Shown: positions 6,943 through 14,697 of the stretch, in pieces | Layout: each line of letters begins with the position of its first letter | Numbering within the stretch: the stretch's first letter is position 1 | Assembly (NCBI GenBank): GCA_037440885.1 | Contig: JBBITI010000064.1 | Span: 1 to 14,765 of the forward strand | Source: JBBITI01 sp037440885 | GTDB lineage: Bacteria; Chloroflexota; Dehalococcoidia; Dehalococcoidales; UBA2162 | Direction of reading: 5' to 3' | Length of the DNA: 14,765 bases | The notes under the pieces: generated by a model | Database searches by the model: none | Seen by the model: only the letters and a program-made list of their open reading frames with translations | What the model was told of the DNA's origin: nothing | Program-made: the position numbers and the translations under genes

Positions 6943-6972
6943 TTGCTATTTTTTGCCCGTTTTGTCTATAAT
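6943..6972 (+). promoter_or_regulatory. Promoter of tRNA-His
   Basis: TTGCTA at 6943-6948 and a perfect TATAAT at 6967-6972 are 18 bases apart. The -10 box ends 18 bases before the tRNA 5' end, so the start point would be about 12 bases upstream of the mature tRNA. Confidence 0.6.
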
Positions 6973-6990
6973 GAACATGGTGTCTTTTGT

Positions 6991-7067
6991 GGTGAGTGTA
7001 GCCCAGGGGTTAAGGCATCAGACTGTGGATCTGAATATCGAGGGTTCAAATCCCTCCACTCACCCCA
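6991..7067 (+). tRNA. tRNA-His (anticodon GTG), CCA encoded
   Basis: The cloverleaf is complete. The acceptor GTGAGTG (6992-6998) pairs with CACTCAC (7057-7063). The anticodon stem TCAGA/TCTGA encloses CTGTGGA with anticodon GTG at 7025-7027. The T arm is GAGGG-TTCAAAT-CCCTC (7040-7056). The G at 6991 opposite discriminator C7064 is the extra -1 guanosine that marks tRNA-His. The 3' CCA (7065-7067) is encoded. Confidence 0.95.
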
Positions 7068-7207
7068 CCCTTGGTATCAGGACCCGTAGTTGTTGATTGA
7101 CTCCCGATTCTTCTCGCCTGTTGCTTTTTGGTGTGTTGTATGTATTGGTTGCTTGTTATAGAATGCTTTGTGCAATACACTGATAGGCGTTTCTGGAGGC
7201 GGTAGAA

Positions 7208-9829
7208 GTGTTACGCAACCGTGACTTAATCAAACGCCTCAAGATACCGGCGCTCGGTATTCTGGTTTTAGCCGTTGTCCTGAGTATAGTCTTCGGTTTA
7301 ACGCGCCCGACCGTCGTTTTCGATCCGCCCGGGCTGATCGTCGTGCTTAATCTCTTATTGGTGGGGCTTCCCGCCGTCCTCGTTACTTTCTTGTTCAGCC
7401 GTGCCTTTCTTGCTACCGGGGTCTGGCCGGTTCTCTGGTTGGGTGCAGCCGCTTTATCCTTCGGTCTGGCATCGGTCATTGGTGCAGGATTTCTCTTATT
7501 CGGCCAGGTTAATGCCGCGGTATTTACCCATAACACACTCCTTTTTATTTCTGGAATATTGAACATCGCTGCCGCCTTTCATGTCTTGAACAACAACGAC
7601 TCTCTTGCCAGTGCCGTTGCCCGGAAGGGAAGCCTGTCGCAGGTTTATGTTTCCCTGTTGATTGTAACCGGGGGAATTATCGCATTTGGCATCATCGAAA
7701 TTTTACCGCCTTTCTTTGTCCAAGGTGCCGGTGGCACCCCTTTGCGTCAGGTGATCGTGGCCTTTTCTGCAGTGTCTTTTCTGGTCAGCGGTTTGGTTAT
7801 GTTCCGGGGTTATTTCCGTTCGCGCTCTGACATGTATTACTGGTATGCCCTGGCCCTGCTGCTGGCAGCCGGCGGTGCTCTGGATATTTTTCTACAGACC
7901 GGCACTGGCACCGCTTTAAACTGGCTCGGTCGTCTCGAGCAATGTTTTTCCGGCATATTTCTCTTGATTGCTGCCCTGGTTGCTTTTCAGAATACCCGAA
8001 CGACGCGGGTATCCGCCGAAGCTGCGCTGGCTGCCTTGTTTAGCCCCCGGCAAGAAGCGAACCTGGAGTTACTTTTTGATAATATCGACGATGCAATCGT
8101 ATCTACCGATGTGAAATTTCATATCACCGGCTGGAACCGCGGTGCTGAAGTGATTTATGGTTGGAAAGCCGCTGAAGTAATCGGCAAAGACATCTTTGCT
8201 CTCCTGCATACCAGCTATTTGGATAATTCACCTGTCGCTTTTATGCAGCAGAAGATAATCAGCGCAGGTTCTCTGACGAGCGAAGTGATCCATCAGCGTC
8301 GGGATGGTAAAAACGTGTATATCTTGTCCCGGACAAATACTCTGAAAGAACCTCTGAAAAATACCGTTCTTGGTCTTGTTTTTGTCTTTCATGATGTCAC
8401 CGAAAGCCGTCACTCCCGCCTTGCTTTGCAGATTTCCGAGGCTAAGGCTAATGCACTCATCCGCTTCGCTCCGACGGCTATCTGTGAGGTCGATTATAAA
8501 CAGCGCAGCTTCATCAGTATTAATGACGCCATGTGCGATATGCTGGGCTACTCCAAGGATGAACTGAGGGAGATGAGTTTTTTCGAATTGCAGGATGAAC
8601 AGAGTCATGAATTGCTGGTAGACCGCTTGCACCGTCAGGCAGCCGGGAAAGTGAACGAGGATACTGCTGAGTATTCTGTGAAGAAAAAGGACGGCTCTGT
8701 TATCTACGCCGCCTTAAAATTTATGGTTAATCACCCGGCAGGACGACCGGACACCGCTCTGATCGTCGCCCACGATATTACTGAAAGGCGCAAAACGGAA
8801 CAGGCTCTGCAAATCGAACGCGACCGGCTCATCAGCGTCCTCGATGCTATGCAGGACGGTGTCAGTATCATGGATCAGGACTATAACGTTGTCTATATCA
8901 ACCCTTCCTTAAGGGCTATCTATGGCGGTGTTGAAAACCGCAAGTGTTACAACTATTTTAACGGCTTTTCCGTCTCTTGCTCCTGGTGTAATAATGCCCG
9001 GGTTCTCTCCGGGGCGGTACTACGCCGTGAAACCACCATCGCTCAAACCGGGCGCACTTATGAGATCACCGACGCCCCGCTTAAAAACAGTGACGGGACT
9101 ATTTCCAAGCTTGCCTTGTTTCATGACATCACCGAACGTAAAAAGATCGACGAGTTAAAAGACGATTTTATCGGCATGGTCTCTCATGAATTGAAAACAC
9201 CGTTAACTGTAGTACTGGGAGCTTTGAATGCCGCTACTTCGAATAATATCCCGCCGCAGGAAGTGAAAGAACTCCTCGATGATGCTGCCTGGGGTGCCGA
9301 AACTATGTCAGATGTTGTGGATAATCTGCTGGAATTCTCGCGCTGGCAGGCTAATCGTCTCATGTTGTCGACTCAGCCGCTCGATGTTGCTAGCGTAATC
9401 AATCGCGTTATCCGGCAGTTCGGCCGGAAACAATCCAGCCGCGAAATGGTAGCCGATATTTCATCTGATTTACCTGTAGTAAACGCTGATTTGGTTCGCA
9501 TCGAACGGGTCCTCGAGAATTTAATCGGCAACGCCATCAAGTATTCCCCGGAAGGCGCACAGGTCAGGATCACCGCGCGTACCGGTCCGGAATGCCTTGT
9601 GATCGGTGTCCATGACCGGGGTATCGGCATTGCAGCGGTCGATCAATCAAAGCTTTTTCAACGGTTTCAGCGGTTGGAGACCACCATGGAAGCCTCCCTG
9701 CAGGGTGTGGGGCTGGGCCTCGTGGTTTGCCGGCGTCTGGTGGAAGCCCACGGCGGACGGATCTGGGTTGAATCCGAACCGGGGAAAGGTTCTTCTTTCT
9801 ACTTCACCCTGCCCCTTCCCGGTGAGTAA
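7208..9829 (+). CDS. Orphan membrane histidine kinase, multi-TM sensor with three PAS domains
   Basis: The 873-residue product starts with GTG at 7208 after GGAGG (7195-7199). Residues about 10-265 hold about eight hydrophobic segments, similar to MASE-type membrane sensor domains. Three PAS domains follow, at about 285-400, 410-525 and 535-645, each closing with a DxTE-like end (HDVTESR, HDITERR, HDITERK). HisKA has the phosphoacceptor His660 in MVSHELKTPLT. The ATPase domain has N-box ENLIGNAIKYS, G1 DRGIGIA and G2 GVGLGLVV. The third PAS carries Cys580, Cys591 and Cys594 (KCYNYFNG...SCSWC), a Cys pattern seen in some PAS sensors of anaerobes and possibly binding a metal or acting as a redox switch. 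No receiver gene is adjacent, so its partner is elsewhere. A hairpin terminator follows. Confidence 0.92.
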   Translation: MLRNRDLIKRLKIPALGILVLAVVLSIVFGLTRPTVVFDPPGLIVVLNLLLVGLPAVLVTFLFSRAFLATGVWPVLWLGAAALSFGLASVIGAGFLLFGQVNAAVFTHNTLLFISGILNIAAAFHVLNNNDSLASAVARKGSLSQVYVSLLIVTGGIIAFGIIEILPPFFVQGAGGTPLRQVIVAFSAVSFLVSGLVMFRGYFRSRSDMYYWYALALLLAAGGALDIFLQTGTGTALNWLGRLEQCFSGIFLLIAALVAFQNTRTTRVSAEAALAALFSPRQEANLELLFDNIDDAIVSTDVKFHITGWNRGAEVIYGWKAAEVIGKDIFALLHTSYLDNSPVAFMQQKIISAGSLTSEVIHQRRDGKNVYILSRTNTLKEPLKNTVLGLVFVFHDVTESRHSRLALQISEAKANALIRFAPTAICEVDYKQRSFISINDAMCDMLGYSKDELREMSFFELQDEQSHELLVDRLHRQAAGKVNEDTAEYSVKKKDGSVIYAALKFMVNHPAGRPDTALIVAHDITERRKTEQALQIERDRLISVLDAMQDGVSIMDQDYNVVYINPSLRAIYGGVENRKCYNYFNGFSVSCSWCNNARVLSGAVLRRETTIAQTGRTYEITDAPLKNSDGTISKLALFHDITERKKIDELKDDFIGMVSHELKTPLTVVLGALNAATSNNIPPQEVKELLDDAAWGAETMSDVVDNLLEFSRWQANRLMLSTQPLDVASVINRVIRQFGRKQSSREMVADISSDLPVVNADLVRIERVLENLIGNAIKYSPEGAQVRITARTGPECLVIGVHDRGIGIAAVDQSKLFQRFQRLETTMEASLQGVGLGLVVCRRLVEAHGGRIWVESEPGKGSSFYFTLPLPGE

Positions 9830-9887
9830 ACGTGATCAGTAAAAGTAATTTCGACGGCTCGCTCATGCCGGGCTTCGGAAAAAATTT

Positions 9888-9916
9888 AAAGGGAGCGGCC
9901 ATCAGCCCTCCCTTTT
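9888..9916. terminator. Bidirectional intrinsic terminator between convergent genes
   Basis: AAAGGGAG (9888-9895) pairs with CTCCCTTT (9908-9915), and the loop holds an extra GGC/GCC pairing. The plus strand continues with T, and the minus strand runs into TTTAAATTTTTT. It lies between the kinase gene (plus) and the DUF4870-like gene (minus) and could stop both. Confidence 0.7.
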
Positions 9917-9960
9917 GTGTTGATATTATTCTTTTCCTGTATCCGGTCGATGTTTCTGGC

Positions 9961-10947
9961 TCAATATGTCGCGGTGCCGCGGATTCCGTTCACGATTATC
10001 TTGATCAGGCGGACCAGTATCCCGATGCTTATCCCGAAAATGATCAGCACCAACGTTATCCTGACTGAGAAATCTATCGTGGCATTAAAATTTTTACCGA
10101 ACACTCCGAAGTCGAACGGAAACAATACCAGCAGCGCACCGATTGCCACGATGCTGAAAATATTCAGGATCAGTAAAATCCCCTCTCGCAGGATGTACTT
10201 GTCAAAAGCCAGCAGTAAACTGTGACCGGCAATGCTGAATAACAGGATAGTATTTATGATTGGTAACCAGTTGGCGTACTCTGTCGTTAATATTGGCTCG
10301 CGCACCCAGACCATGGCTCCGCCGATCGACTCCATGTGGTAGTAAGCTATGTAATCGTGATAGAAATTGAAGAAAACTAGCAGTGCAATGTTGAAAGCGA
10401 TGGCGAAGACTGAGACTGCAATCCGTCCTGCCCGTCCGGAACTTGTGCTGCGGACTGCCTTGGGCGCTGGTTCTGTAGCCACCGGTTGTGGCGGGGGCGG
10501 TGGGGAAGCGGTAGTCTTTTCTCCACTTGTCGCTGGCGCAGTCCCCAGTATCTTGTCTGCTAACTCACCGGCTACCGGTAGGCTGAAATATCCCTGCGAA
10601 GCTTTTACCATGAGGATGATCCATAGTATGAAAGCGGATATCAGGATTATAATCCCGAAAAAACGGCCGACCAGGGGGATTTGTCCGAGCAGCAGACTAG
10701 CGATGTGCAGAGACCCGAACACTACGATCGATTGGACGGCATGAAACCGGATCAATCGGTCTTTCTGCTCGAGCACCAAAAAAATAATACCACTTATCCA
10801 GCCGCCCAAGTAGCAGAGCACCCCGGCGGTTCCCGGTTTTAAATCCAGCGTTGCTGTTTTTTCTGCGTACGCTCCGCTTTGTTCGCTTTCGATCCGGGCT
10901 TTCTCTTCTTCGTAAATTTTTCTTCTTTCTTCCGGTGTGAGTGTCAT
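9961..10947 (-). CDS. DUF4870/Tic20-like membrane protein with long C-terminal membrane extension
   Basis: The 328-residue product has a charged N-terminal helix (LTPEERRKIYEEEKARIE), then a Tic20/DUF4870-like membrane part at about 38-120: AGVLCYLGGWISGIIFLVLE, then RFHAVQS, then two further spans. This pattern is known for small proteins of unknown role. A Pro/Ala-rich cytosolic-looking linker (about 137-168, with a run of Pro at 149-153) leads to about four more membrane spans (175-195, 226-246, 257-278 and 296-320). The extension is longer than usual for DUF4870 proteins, which generally stop after the first part. The start ATG 10947 follows an AAGGGGTGG site. It lies 52 bases downstream of the DUF2807 lipoprotein gene on the same strand, so they are probably co-transcribed. 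The function is unknown. Confidence 0.8.
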   Translation of the reverse strand: MTLTPEERRKIYEEEKARIESEQSGAYAEKTATLDLKPGTAGVLCYLGGWISGIIFLVLEQKDRLIRFHAVQSIVVFGSLHIASLLLGQIPLVGRFFGIIILISAFILWIILMVKASQGYFSLPVAGELADKILGTAPATSGEKTTASPPPPPQPVATEPAPKAVRSTSSGRAGRIAVSVFAIAFNIALLVFFNFYHDYIAYYHMESIGGAMVWVREPILTTEYANWLPIINTILLFSIAGHSLLLAFDKYILREGILLILNIFSIVAIGALLVLFPFDFGVFGKNFNATIDFSVRITLVLIIFGISIGILVRLIKIIVNGIRGTATY

Positions 10948-10999
10948 ATTCCACCCCTTAAAATATCTTGAAATAGATGTGATTTTATCGGGATTCCCA

Positions 11000-11779
11000 T
11001 TATTTCTTTTTTATCGTGGAAGCACCGGAAATGTCGATCCCCTCCAGTATCGGATTTCCAGTATAGATCAGTGATGATGCCCCGCTGATCGTTACTTTCA
11101 TCCTTTTTTCCGGAGACACGGTAGCCCGGCTGGCCCCGCTCAGATCGATATCGATGCTTTGTACCTTGTAATTTTCCAAGTCCGCCATACTAACTCCGGA
11201 AGCCTCGAGGCTGATTTTATCTGCTGCACCATCCAGGGTTATTCTGGAGGCCCCGCTGATTTCTGCCCTTAGATCAGTAGCTTTGATCTTCCCCTCGACG
11301 CGGCTGGCGCCGGAAATTTCCAGTCGGGTATCGCTCGCCTCGAGGTCAATTTGCAAAAAGCTTGCCCCAGAAACGTTGATATCGGCAATACTGCCTGATT
11401 TGAAACCAGCAACAGTACCTTTGGAAGCTCCGGTAAGATCCAGACCGGTCAGGACGGGCATGCATATGCGGACTTTGGGTTGCTGGTATTTCCAGTTGGA
11501 AAGCCATGTTCCCCAACCCCACCTCAAGTTAATTTCTAATTTATCACCGTTCCGGATGACATTGATGTTCTGGAAGAGGTTTTCCTGCGCTGTCACACTC
11601 ACTCCCCAGGTGTTTTCCTGTACAATTTCCACGGCAAAAGCGCTGCCGATAATGACCCGTGTAAAATCCTTCAGGTCATAGGTATTGGTCGTGATTGGTC
11701 CAGGATTATAGCGGGTACAACCGGCAAACAGCAGCGCGAATGTTATCACTATCGCCGTAATTCCTGCCAGCTTTTTCAT
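11000..11779 (-). CDS. DUF2807 (head GIN domain) lipoprotein with repeated SGAS motif
   Basis: The 259-residue product has a lipoprotein signal (lipobox LFAG-Cys21), so it should be exported and lipid-anchored. The mature part is a DUF2807 domain, a right-handed beta-helix type fold known from cell-surface proteins. TGAS, SGAS or SGVS occurs eight times, beginning at residues 116, 137, 156, 175, 194, 214, 232 and 251, one copy every 18-21 residues. This fits one copy per coil of the helix. The start ATG at 11779 is preceded by AGGAGG. It is the first gene of a unit with the DUF4870-like gene. The role of DUF2807 proteins is not established; adhesin or envelope-stress roles have been suggested for relatives. 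Confidence 0.87.
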   Translation of the reverse strand: MKKLAGITAIVITFALLFAGCTRYNPGPITTNTYDLKDFTRVIIGSAFAVEIVQENTWGVSVTAQENLFQNINVIRNGDKLEINLRWGWGTWLSNWKYQQPKVRICMPVLTGLDLTGASKGTVAGFKSGSIADINVSGASFLQIDLEASDTRLEISGASRVEGKIKATDLRAEISGASRITLDGAADKISLEASGVSMADLENYKVQSIDIDLSGASRATVSPEKRMKVTISGASSLIYTGNPILEGIDISGASTIKKK

Positions 11780-11823
11780 CTGCTCCTCCTGATTTCCATT
11801 CCGATATTTTTACAGACGCAAGA

Positions 11824-11863
11824 TTGACATAAAGAGGTTTGCCTTTATAGATTCACATCTATA
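11824..11863 (+). promoter_or_regulatory. Plus-strand promoter-like sequence with perfect inverted repeat
   Basis: TTGACA (11824-11829) and TATAGA (11846-11851) are 16 bases apart on the plus strand. The -10 box is the left arm of a perfect 7-base inverted repeat TATAGAT-TCAC-ATCTATA (11846-11863). It lies 45-84 bases upstream of the DUF2807 start on the other strand, so the repeat could equally be an operator for that gene. No plus-strand gene follows; the 11864-12025 stretch shows nothing else I can name. Confidence 0.3.
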
Positions 11864-12025
11864 TTTCTGCTTGCTTTCTTGTTATTATTCGTCTCCGTTG
11901 CCGGGGGTAGTAATACAAGCCGAAGAACACAGCGTGTCTTGAATATCAGATTAATCCCGTTATTTGTAGCCAATCTCCCGAAAACTCGCATAATCTGTTG
12001 CTATCGCGCTCCTGATTCTTTCTCC

Positions 12026-13276
12026 CTAGATGTATCTGCCGTATTCCTTGGTGAATTCGACCATTGCTCTCAGGTTTTCTGGTCGTGCATTGTCAATCGA
12101 ACTACCGGCCGCCATGATGAATCCCCCATCATCTCCCACTACATCGATCAGCTTCTTGCAGTATTCCTTCACCCTGCCCGGCGTCCCCGTCTGTAAAAGC
12201 GATGCCGGTACGTTACCCATGATGCAGGTATGTCCCCTGAGTACTTTTTTCGCCTTGAAAATATCGGTCAAATCAAGGCGTGCCACTGACTTCCCCGGCG
12301 GTAATTCTCGCAGGTATTCGATCCGGCTCGTCCAGTCCCCTTCGCAGAATAAACAGGGGGTCAGCCCCGCCTTGATTACACCTAGGATCACCTTCTTCAG
12401 TGTCGGCCAGTAAAATTTCTCGAATTGCTTCAGGGACATGAAGCCGTCTGACCCTCGATGAAAGCCCATGAAGAGAAGCGGCGGGTGCTGGCTCTTCGGA
12501 TTGACTGCTGGCATTCCCCGATCCAACAGCCCTCTCATGATTTTGTTGCAGGCTTTCGTCAGTTTCTCCGGTTGCCGGAACATGTCCAGCATCGCTCCTT
12601 CCATGCCGCGCAAAAAGTCGGAGACTGCATCGAAAGGAGCCTGTGCTGTTCCCGGGTTGAATTGCGGAAAACCGAGTTTGGCAATCTGGACATTGAAATC
12701 ATCCATCTTCCGCTGCCAGCGTACCATCTCCTGCCCCACCCGCTCCAGGTTTCTCAGTGCTGTTTTTACCTCCGGTTTGGTCAGGGCTTCAGCGAGAGTG
12801 AACGCCGCCCGGTAACTGTAACCGACGGCGGACAGCTTTGGCAGCATCTGGAGACCTTCGGCTGCTCCGCACATCCGGGGCAGGTGATACCGTAGCATGA
12901 AATCTGTCTGGTCGTTTAAAAAGGTCTCGTATTCATCCGCTGTCATCACTTCGAGTTCTAAGTACTGGTGCGAAGCGCCCTCTGGCACGCCATGGCCGGG
13001 CCACATTATCGGTTTCGGTTCGAGGTGTTCCATGACCTTGCCGGGGAAAAACGGCGTCACGTGGATCAGGTCAGGCTCAAAGTCGCAGATCGCTTTTCTG
13101 GTTGCCTGCAACCAGCCGTTATAGTCGTACCAAGCGGCGGCAAAAGGAAGCCCGGCATAGGTCGCCGGGAAATAGCTGAACTCTACCATCACCGGAACGC
13201 GATCGGACTTCTTAAGCTTCACAGCGTCGTCGATCCGTCTCGCTCTCTCCCGGTACAGCCGCTCGGTTTTCGTCAT
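12026..13276 (-). CDS. Uroporphyrinogen decarboxylase (URO-D) superfamily protein, likely methyltransferase-like
   Basis: The 416-residue product is somewhat longer than heme-pathway HemE (about 350). It opens with LYRERARRIDDAVKLKKSDRVPVM, typical of URO-D family members in anaerobes that act in corrinoid methyl transfer. Characteristic stretches include FHRGSDGFMSLKQFEKFYWP (272-291), CLFCEGDW (308-315), VARLDLTD (331-338) and GNVPASLLQTGTP (354-366). Cys308, Cys311 and Cys351 are possible zinc ligands of the kind used to activate a thiol substrate, but the classic H-x-C motif is not obvious. I see no corrinoid protein or MtaB-like partner gene nearby, so the methyltransferase role is an inference from family. 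It is unlikely to be HemE. The start ATG at 13276 follows AGGAGG, and a near-consensus promoter lies at 13310-13338. Confidence 0.85.
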   Translation of the reverse strand: MTKTERLYRERARRIDDAVKLKKSDRVPVMVEFSYFPATYAGLPFAAAWYDYNGWLQATRKAICDFEPDLIHVTPFFPGKVMEHLEPKPIMWPGHGVPEGASHQYLELEVMTADEYETFLNDQTDFMLRYHLPRMCGAAEGLQMLPKLSAVGYSYRAAFTLAEALTKPEVKTALRNLERVGQEMVRWQRKMDDFNVQIAKLGFPQFNPGTAQAPFDAVSDFLRGMEGAMLDMFRQPEKLTKACNKIMRGLLDRGMPAVNPKSQHPPLLFMGFHRGSDGFMSLKQFEKFYWPTLKKVILGVIKAGLTPCLFCEGDWTSRIEYLRELPPGKSVARLDLTDIFKAKKVLRGHTCIMGNVPASLLQTGTPGRVKEYCKKLIDVVGDDGGFIMAAGSSIDNARPENLRAMVEFTKEYGRYI

Positions 13277-13309
13277 CGTATCCTCCTGACTATTCTGGAA
13301 TCGACCTGA

Positions 13310-13338
13310 ATATTATCCGGGGGCCGATTATAAGTCAA
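13310..13338 (-). promoter_or_regulatory. Promoter of the URO-D family gene
   Basis: On the minus strand TTGACT (13338-13333) and TAATAT (13315-13310) lie 17 bases apart. The predicted start is near 13303, leaving a leader of about 27 bases to the ATG at 13276. Confidence 0.65.
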
Positions 13339-13422
13339 TAAAGAGTTTGGATGACATAATATTAATGGAATTATAAACGACGGTTGCAGTTAATCAATCA
13401 GTCTGGTACATCAAACGATAAA

Positions 13423-13451
13423 TTGATAGAATAATGCAGGGAGATTAACTA
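13423..13451 (+). promoter_or_regulatory. Promoter of tRNA-Arg
   Basis: TTGATA (13423-13428) and TAACTA (13446-13451) are 17 bases apart and end 21 bases before the tRNA 5' end. Confidence 0.5.
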
Positions 13452-13472
13452 CTGGTTTACTCTTCCGTTCCT

Positions 13473-13545
13473 GCGCCTGTAGCTCAGTGGATAGAGCATC
13501 GGTCTTCGGAACCGGGGGTCGTGGGTTCGAATCCCTCCAGGCGCG
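13473..13545 (+). tRNA. tRNA-Arg (anticodon TCG), CCA not encoded
   Basis: The cloverleaf is complete. The acceptor GCGCCTG (13473-13479) pairs with CAGGCGC (13538-13544). The D arm is GCTC...GAGC. The anticodon stem TCGGT/ACCGG encloses CTTCGGA with anticodon TCG at 13506-13508. The T arm is GTGGG-TTCGAAT-CCCTC with a G-T pair. The discriminator is G13545, and the following TGC shows that CCA must be added enzymatically, unlike the tRNA-His in this window. Confidence 0.92.
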
Positions 13546-13563
13546 TGCCTAACTCATTATCAT

Positions 13564-13582
13564 TTGGCAACGGATTGGCAAC
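13564..13582 (+). repeat. Short direct repeat TTGGCAAC x2 behind tRNA-Arg
   Basis: TTGGCAAC occurs at 13564-13571 and 13575-13582, one helical turn (11 bases) apart, 18 bases past the tRNA 3' end and followed by a T run. Such paired words can be arm-type recombinase sites or protein sites, but two 8-base copies are weak evidence. The remaining sequence to 13731 holds nothing else I recognise. Confidence 0.3.
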
Positions 13583-13731
13583 ATTTTTTTGGCCCATGCC
13601 TCAATCATCTTATCGAACTTCTGGCCTCCGCCTGCCAGAGGTTGTCAGTCATCTGTTATACCATTGCTTGCCCCTTACTTGTTGTTTTACCCCTTTTTAT
13701 TGTCTTAGAGCAAGCCCTTAGTGTCGGGTAT

Positions 13732-14697
13732 CTACTGTCTCATTTTCCCTGACGTCGCATAGTTGACGTAAATAATAAGCTGTCTTTCTCCTGAGGAGTA
13801 ATTCTCATAGACATATTGTAGTTTGATAATATAGGTTCCAGGCGATAAATATTTACTAGTGTTTATCTGTAGATTGTTAATATAGTTCTCTCCTTTTTCT
13901 GCGGTAAACCGGGTATTTTCCAAAATGACCTCAAGTCCTTCAGGGAAAGGTTCCTGGGTAACCCCTGTACTTACATTGTGGACCGAATAAGTAACAACTC
14001 CCGGTCCATATTTTCCCGCAATAAATGCAACTTCTATGTTAAAAATATTACCCGGTTCTATCCTGACAGCATCTTGAAAAGCCACTTGTGTGGTATTTAG
14101 AATATCTTGTATATTCAGCTTTATGTTCTCAATTTGAGTCCCATCAATATCCAATCCTGCTGGAGCGCAATAACCAGAATCTGTCTTAGTGTAATTAAGA
14201 GAATAAGCTTTCTCGTTTATAATTTCGTATCTACCCCAAGGGCCGGGGCTAACATAAGCTGGATTATCTTCAGTCGTTTGTACTAGAAATAATAAGTATC
14301 TATGACCTATGTCATACAAAGGATCATCAATTATACCCCAGCCTGGTTTATCCGGATTTCCTAATTGATTCACTATTATTTCGCTACCGGGTTTACCTTT
14401 TAACGTAGTTTCTATTTTAAATGCAAATTTAGTAACATAAGTTGGATGTCCTGGAATATTGGAATAGTTAACAACTTCAGCGACATGGGTTACGGTGCCT
14501 ATGACGATTACATCGATCTCAGGCGCAGTACATATTTCATTGAGGCTGTAATACCCTTTTGCCCAACTGGCTGATCCATCAGTAATCGGGTTGTTATCAC
14601 CAGATGTTGTTATACTCGGTTGTTTACATGAAATCATCGGTATCATGAGCAATAACGCGATTATCACTAAAGAAATTCTCTGCATATTTCTAACCAT
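13732..14697 (-). CDS. Secreted lipoprotein of unknown function, AT-rich
   Basis: The 321-residue product starts at ATG 14697 (AGAGGAA upstream). A GTG 24 bases earlier is possible but has no better site. The signal peptide NMQRISLVIIALLLMIPMIS ends at lipobox Cys24, so the protein is exported and lipid-anchored. Residues about 45-150 (IDVIVIGTVTHVAEVV ... KIETTLKGKPGSEIIVNQLG ... IGHRYLLFL) look like the beta-barrel-type region found in many secreted proteins of unknown role. The C-terminal half (about 215-315), with NIFNIEVAF, SVHNVSTG and GTYIIKLQYVYENYSSGERQLIIYV, resembles an Ig-like beta-sandwich. The gene is clearly richer in A+T than the rest of the window and lies just past tRNA-Arg, which may point to later acquisition. 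The function is unknown. Confidence 0.8.
   Translation of the reverse strand: MVRNMQRISLVIIALLLMIPMISCKQPSITTSGDNNPITDGSASWAKGYYSLNEICTAPEIDVIVIGTVTHVAEVVNYSNIPGHPTYVTKFAFKIETTLKGKPGSEIIVNQLGNPDKPGWGIIDDPLYDIGHRYLLFLVQTTEDNPAYVSPGPWGRYEIINEKAYSLNYTKTDSGYCAPAGLDIDGTQIENIKLNIQDILNTTQVAFQDAVRIEPGNIFNIEVAFIAGKYGPGVVTYSVHNVSTGVTQEPFPEGLEVILENTRFTAEKGENYINNLQINTSKYLSPGTYIIKLQYVYENYSSGERQLIIYVNYATSGKMRQ

Noticed and set aside
7156..7566. A 136-codon minus-strand frame over the kinase start
   Set aside because: It is antisense to the membrane sensor region, with a Lys/Arg/Thr-rich translation typical of shadows of hydrophobic genes.
11879..12196. A 105-codon plus-strand frame downstream of the promoter-like sequence
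   Set aside because: More than half overlaps the 3' end of the URO-D gene in antisense, and there is no ribosome site or domain.
13521..13752. Two short plus-strand frames behind tRNA-Arg
   Set aside because: One begins inside the tRNA, neither has a ribosome site or known motif, and composition is non-coding in appearance.
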